From Pseudodesulfovibrio thermohalotolerans (GTDB lineage Bacteria; Desulfobacterota; Desulfovibrionia; Desulfovibrionales; Desulfovibrionaceae), in the NCBI RefSeq assembly GCF_021353295.2, contig NZ_CP120635.1, positions 2,931,501-2,995,500 on the forward strand: DNA of 64,000 nt. The letters are read 5' to 3'. Each line of letters starts with the position of its first letter. Position 1 is the stretch's first letter. Position numbers and translations under genes: made by a program. The notes below the pieces were generated by a model that saw only the letters and a list, made by a program, of their open reading frames with translations, did no database searches and was not told the origin of the DNA. Below are positions 62,399 through 64,000 of the stretch, one piece after another.

Positions 62399-62793
62399 AC
62401 CAGATTCGCGTACTCGTGGTGGACGACGAACCAGACTTCCTGAAGCTCATTCAGCGAAGACTGACCAAGCGCAACGTGCATGTGGACACCGTAACCAACG
62501 GCGAGGCGGCCCTGGCCTTTCTCAAGGACAATCCGGTTGACGTGATAATCCTCGACGTGCGGATGCCCGGGCTGTCCGGCATCGACACGCTCAAGGAAAT
62601 CCGCAAGCGGTTCCGCGACACCGAGGTCATCATGCTCACCGGACACGGCTCCCTGCAATCGGGCATCGAGGGCATCAGCCTCGGCGCATACGACTACATC
62701 CTCAAGCCGTTCTCGATCGACAACCTCCTCGGACGCATCCGCGCGGCCCATGAACACGCCAAGCTGCGCATTGAACGCAGGAGTCATCAATGA
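62395..62793 (+). CDS. Single-domain response regulator (locus B)
   Basis: A 132-residue receiver: LVVDDEPDF, Asp in VIILDVRMPGLSG, Thr in MLTGHGS, Lys in YILKPFS. It overlaps the kinase genes on both sides by four bases (ATGA). The C-terminal tail is short and basic, without an output domain. Confidence 0.93.
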   Translation: MNQIRVLVVDDEPDFLKLIQRRLTKRNVHVDTVTNGEAALAFLKDNPVDVIILDVRMPGLSGIDTLKEIRKRFRDTEVIMLTGHGSLQSGIEGISLGAYDYILKPFSIDNLLGRIRAAHEHAKLRIERRSHQ

Positions 62794-63707
62794 GCCTGAC
62801 CAACGCCAGAAAGGTCGTCATGCTCGGCCGATTCGCCTATCCGGCGTCCTGCCTGGCCGTTGGCGGGGCCGCATGGTTTCACGGGCACACAGGGTACACC
62901 ATAGCCCTGGCCATCGCCCTGCTCATAACCGGCGGCATGTGGATACTGCTCTGGGTCTCGACGCGCTGGCTGAACCAGGCCGAGGCCGAACGGACCGAGA
63001 TGGGGGACCAGCTCATCCAGTCCCAGCGGATTCTGGCCCTGGGCGAACTGTCCACCGGCATCGCCCACGAGATCAACAATCCCCTGAACATCATCCTCCA
63101 GGAGGCCGAGCTCATGCGCTACAACCTCTCAGCGCCCGCATCCCGCGAAGCGCTGGACGAGGTCCGCACCAGCCTGGACGTCATCTACGCCCAGGTCTCC
63201 CGCTGCTCGGACATCACCCACAAGCTCCTGGACCTGGCCCGCAAGCGCAAGCCAGTCTCGCAACCGGCGGACATAAACCAGTTGGTCGAGGACATGCTCG
63301 AACTGGTGGAACGCGAGACCGTCCCGCGAAAAATCGAGATTCACCGCCGAATGGCCACAACCCTTCCCATGGTGACTTCGGACCCGCCCCTGCTGCGCCA
63401 GGTCTTCCTGAATCTGCTCATCAACGCGGTGCAGGCCGTGGACCGGGATGGCGACATCTTCATCACCACATACCGTGACGGGAATCTGGCCTGCTCGGAA
63501 ATACGAGACAACGGGCCAGGCATTTCCGAAGAGAACCGGAAACGCATCTTCAACCCGTTCTTCACCACCAAGGCTCCGGGCAAGGGCACCGGGCTGGGCC
63601 TGTCGGTCAGCCTGCGAATCATCAATGAACTGGGCGGGGACATCCTGGTGTCTTCCCCGCCGGATGGGGGAGCGGCGTTCACCGTGCGCATTCCCATAAC
63701 GCGATAA
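62790..63707 (+). CDS. Membrane histidine kinase without periplasmic sensor (locus B)
   Basis: A 305-residue kinase with two helices close together at the N-terminus (about 13-30 and 33-58) and almost no periplasmic loop. The HisKA domain has GIAHEINNPLNIIL, and the ATPase NAVQAV, DNGPGI and GTGLGLSVS. It probably receives its input from another membrane or cytoplasmic protein of the locus. It is coupled to the receiver before it, and another receiver gene follows after 11 bases. Confidence 0.93.
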   Translation: MSLTNARKVVMLGRFAYPASCLAVGGAAWFHGHTGYTIALAIALLITGGMWILLWVSTRWLNQAEAERTEMGDQLIQSQRILALGELSTGIAHEINNPLNIILQEAELMRYNLSAPASREALDEVRTSLDVIYAQVSRCSDITHKLLDLARKRKPVSQPADINQLVEDMLELVERETVPRKIEIHRRMATTLPMVTSDPPLLRQVFLNLLINAVQAVDRDGDIFITTYRDGNLACSEIRDNGPGISEENRKRIFNPFFTTKAPGKGTGLGLSVSLRIINELGGDILVSSPPDGGAAFTVRIPITR

Positions 63708-63718
63708 AGAGGTGCATC

Positions 63719-64000
63719 ATGACGACCCATAAGGCGAAAATCCTCGTAGTCGATGACGAGGAGCGTTTCCGGAAATCCCTGTGCCGCCTGCTGCGCGCCG
63801 AGGGCTACACCGTGGAGCCTGCGGAAAACGGGCACGAGGCCCTGAACAAGCTGGCCACGAACCAGTTCGACGTGGTATTGCTCGACATGAAAATGCCAGG
63901 CATGTCCGGCGCGGAGACCTTCAGCGAGATACAGCTTCAGGGATTCGACGTGGAGACCGTCTGCCTGACCGGACACACTTCCATCACCGACGCCATGAAG
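63719..64000 (+). CDS. Response regulator, N-terminal receiver, cut by window edge
   Basis: ATG at 63719 after AGAGGTG. 94 codons are visible: LVVDDEERFRK, Asp in VVLLDMKMPGMSG, Thr in CLTGHTS. The reading frame continues past the edge, so an output domain, for example of the NtrC type that could act on the sigma-54 promoter at 53521, cannot be excluded. Confidence 0.9.
   Translation, partial: MTTHKAKILVVDDEERFRKSLCRLLRAEGYTVEPAENGHEALNKLATNQFDVVLLDMKMPGMSGAETFSEIQLQGFDVETVCLTGHTSITDAMK

Overview
The window reads as chromosomal DNA of a GC-rich, anaerobic, nitrogen-fixing sulfate reducer of the Desulfovibrio/Pseudodesulfovibrio type. This is inferred from a nifH-nifI1-nifI2-nifDK operon, many two-component systems, a DASS anion permease, TauE, and a PhsA/PsrA-like molybdoenzyme beside a four-cluster ferredoxin. 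I see no rRNA, tRNA, CRISPR array, insertion sequence or prophage.

Layout. (1) 1-5.5 kb, minus strand: a Lap-type secretion module with a sensor protein cut by the window edge, a LapG-like protease, a HlyD-family fusion protein broken by a 38-bp tandem duplication, and a LapB-like ABC transporter with a long Pro/Ala/Gly-rich N-terminus. (2) 5.7-8.6 kb: a quinone oxidoreductase and a YgiQ radical SAM protein. (3) 8.8-24.5 kb: the nitrogen fixation island. nifA is on the plus strand. The minus-strand operon runs nifH, nifI1, nifI2, nifD, nifK, a NifB-like protein without its SAM-cluster cysteines, a 2Fe-2S ferredoxin, nifE, nifN, nifB, and probably a small unknown gene. nifV diverges from nifH, with near-perfect sigma-54 promoters facing away from each other, and is followed by a 40-residue secreted-type peptide, a lone ModB permease and an unknown beta-repeat protein. 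(4) 24.5-31.5 kb, minus strand: 'locus A', made of a PhnD-like lipoprotein, a histidine kinase with a nine-cysteine insert, a receiver protein, a truncated PEP-synthase-like protein and a dual-specificity phosphatase fused to a YkgJ-type cysteine domain.

(5) 31.6-37 kb: a PH-like membrane protein, a TauE permease with a partner membrane protein, and divergent genes for a ferredoxin and a molybdopterin oxidoreductase. (6) 37-41.9 kb: phosphomannomutase/phosphoglucomutase, an arsR-acr3-arsC operon, and a PAS histidine kinase. (7) 42.5-45.6 kb: the proVWX glycine betaine transporter behind a 640-bp AT-rich leader. (8) 45.7-53.2 kb: a membrane-bound AAA+ regulator with an altered GAFTGA loop, a sensor kinase, and a 1002-residue unknown membrane protein. 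(9) 53.4 kb to the right edge, plus strand: 'locus B', headed by a perfect sigma-54 promoter with palindromes. It holds a receiver, a receiver-CBS fusion, a DASS permease, a 49-residue membrane peptide, a Yip1-like protein, a receiver, a second PEP-synthase-like protein, then kinase, receiver, kinase, receiver with ATGA overlaps.

The strongest candidate for an undescribed system is the pairing, at two separate loci, of a PEP-synthase-like protein (ATP-grasp plus phosphohistidine domain, PEP barrel replaced by a conserved unknown domain) with receiver proteins and histidine kinases. The second is the conversion of a NifB paralogue into an apparently non-radical protein inside the nif operon.
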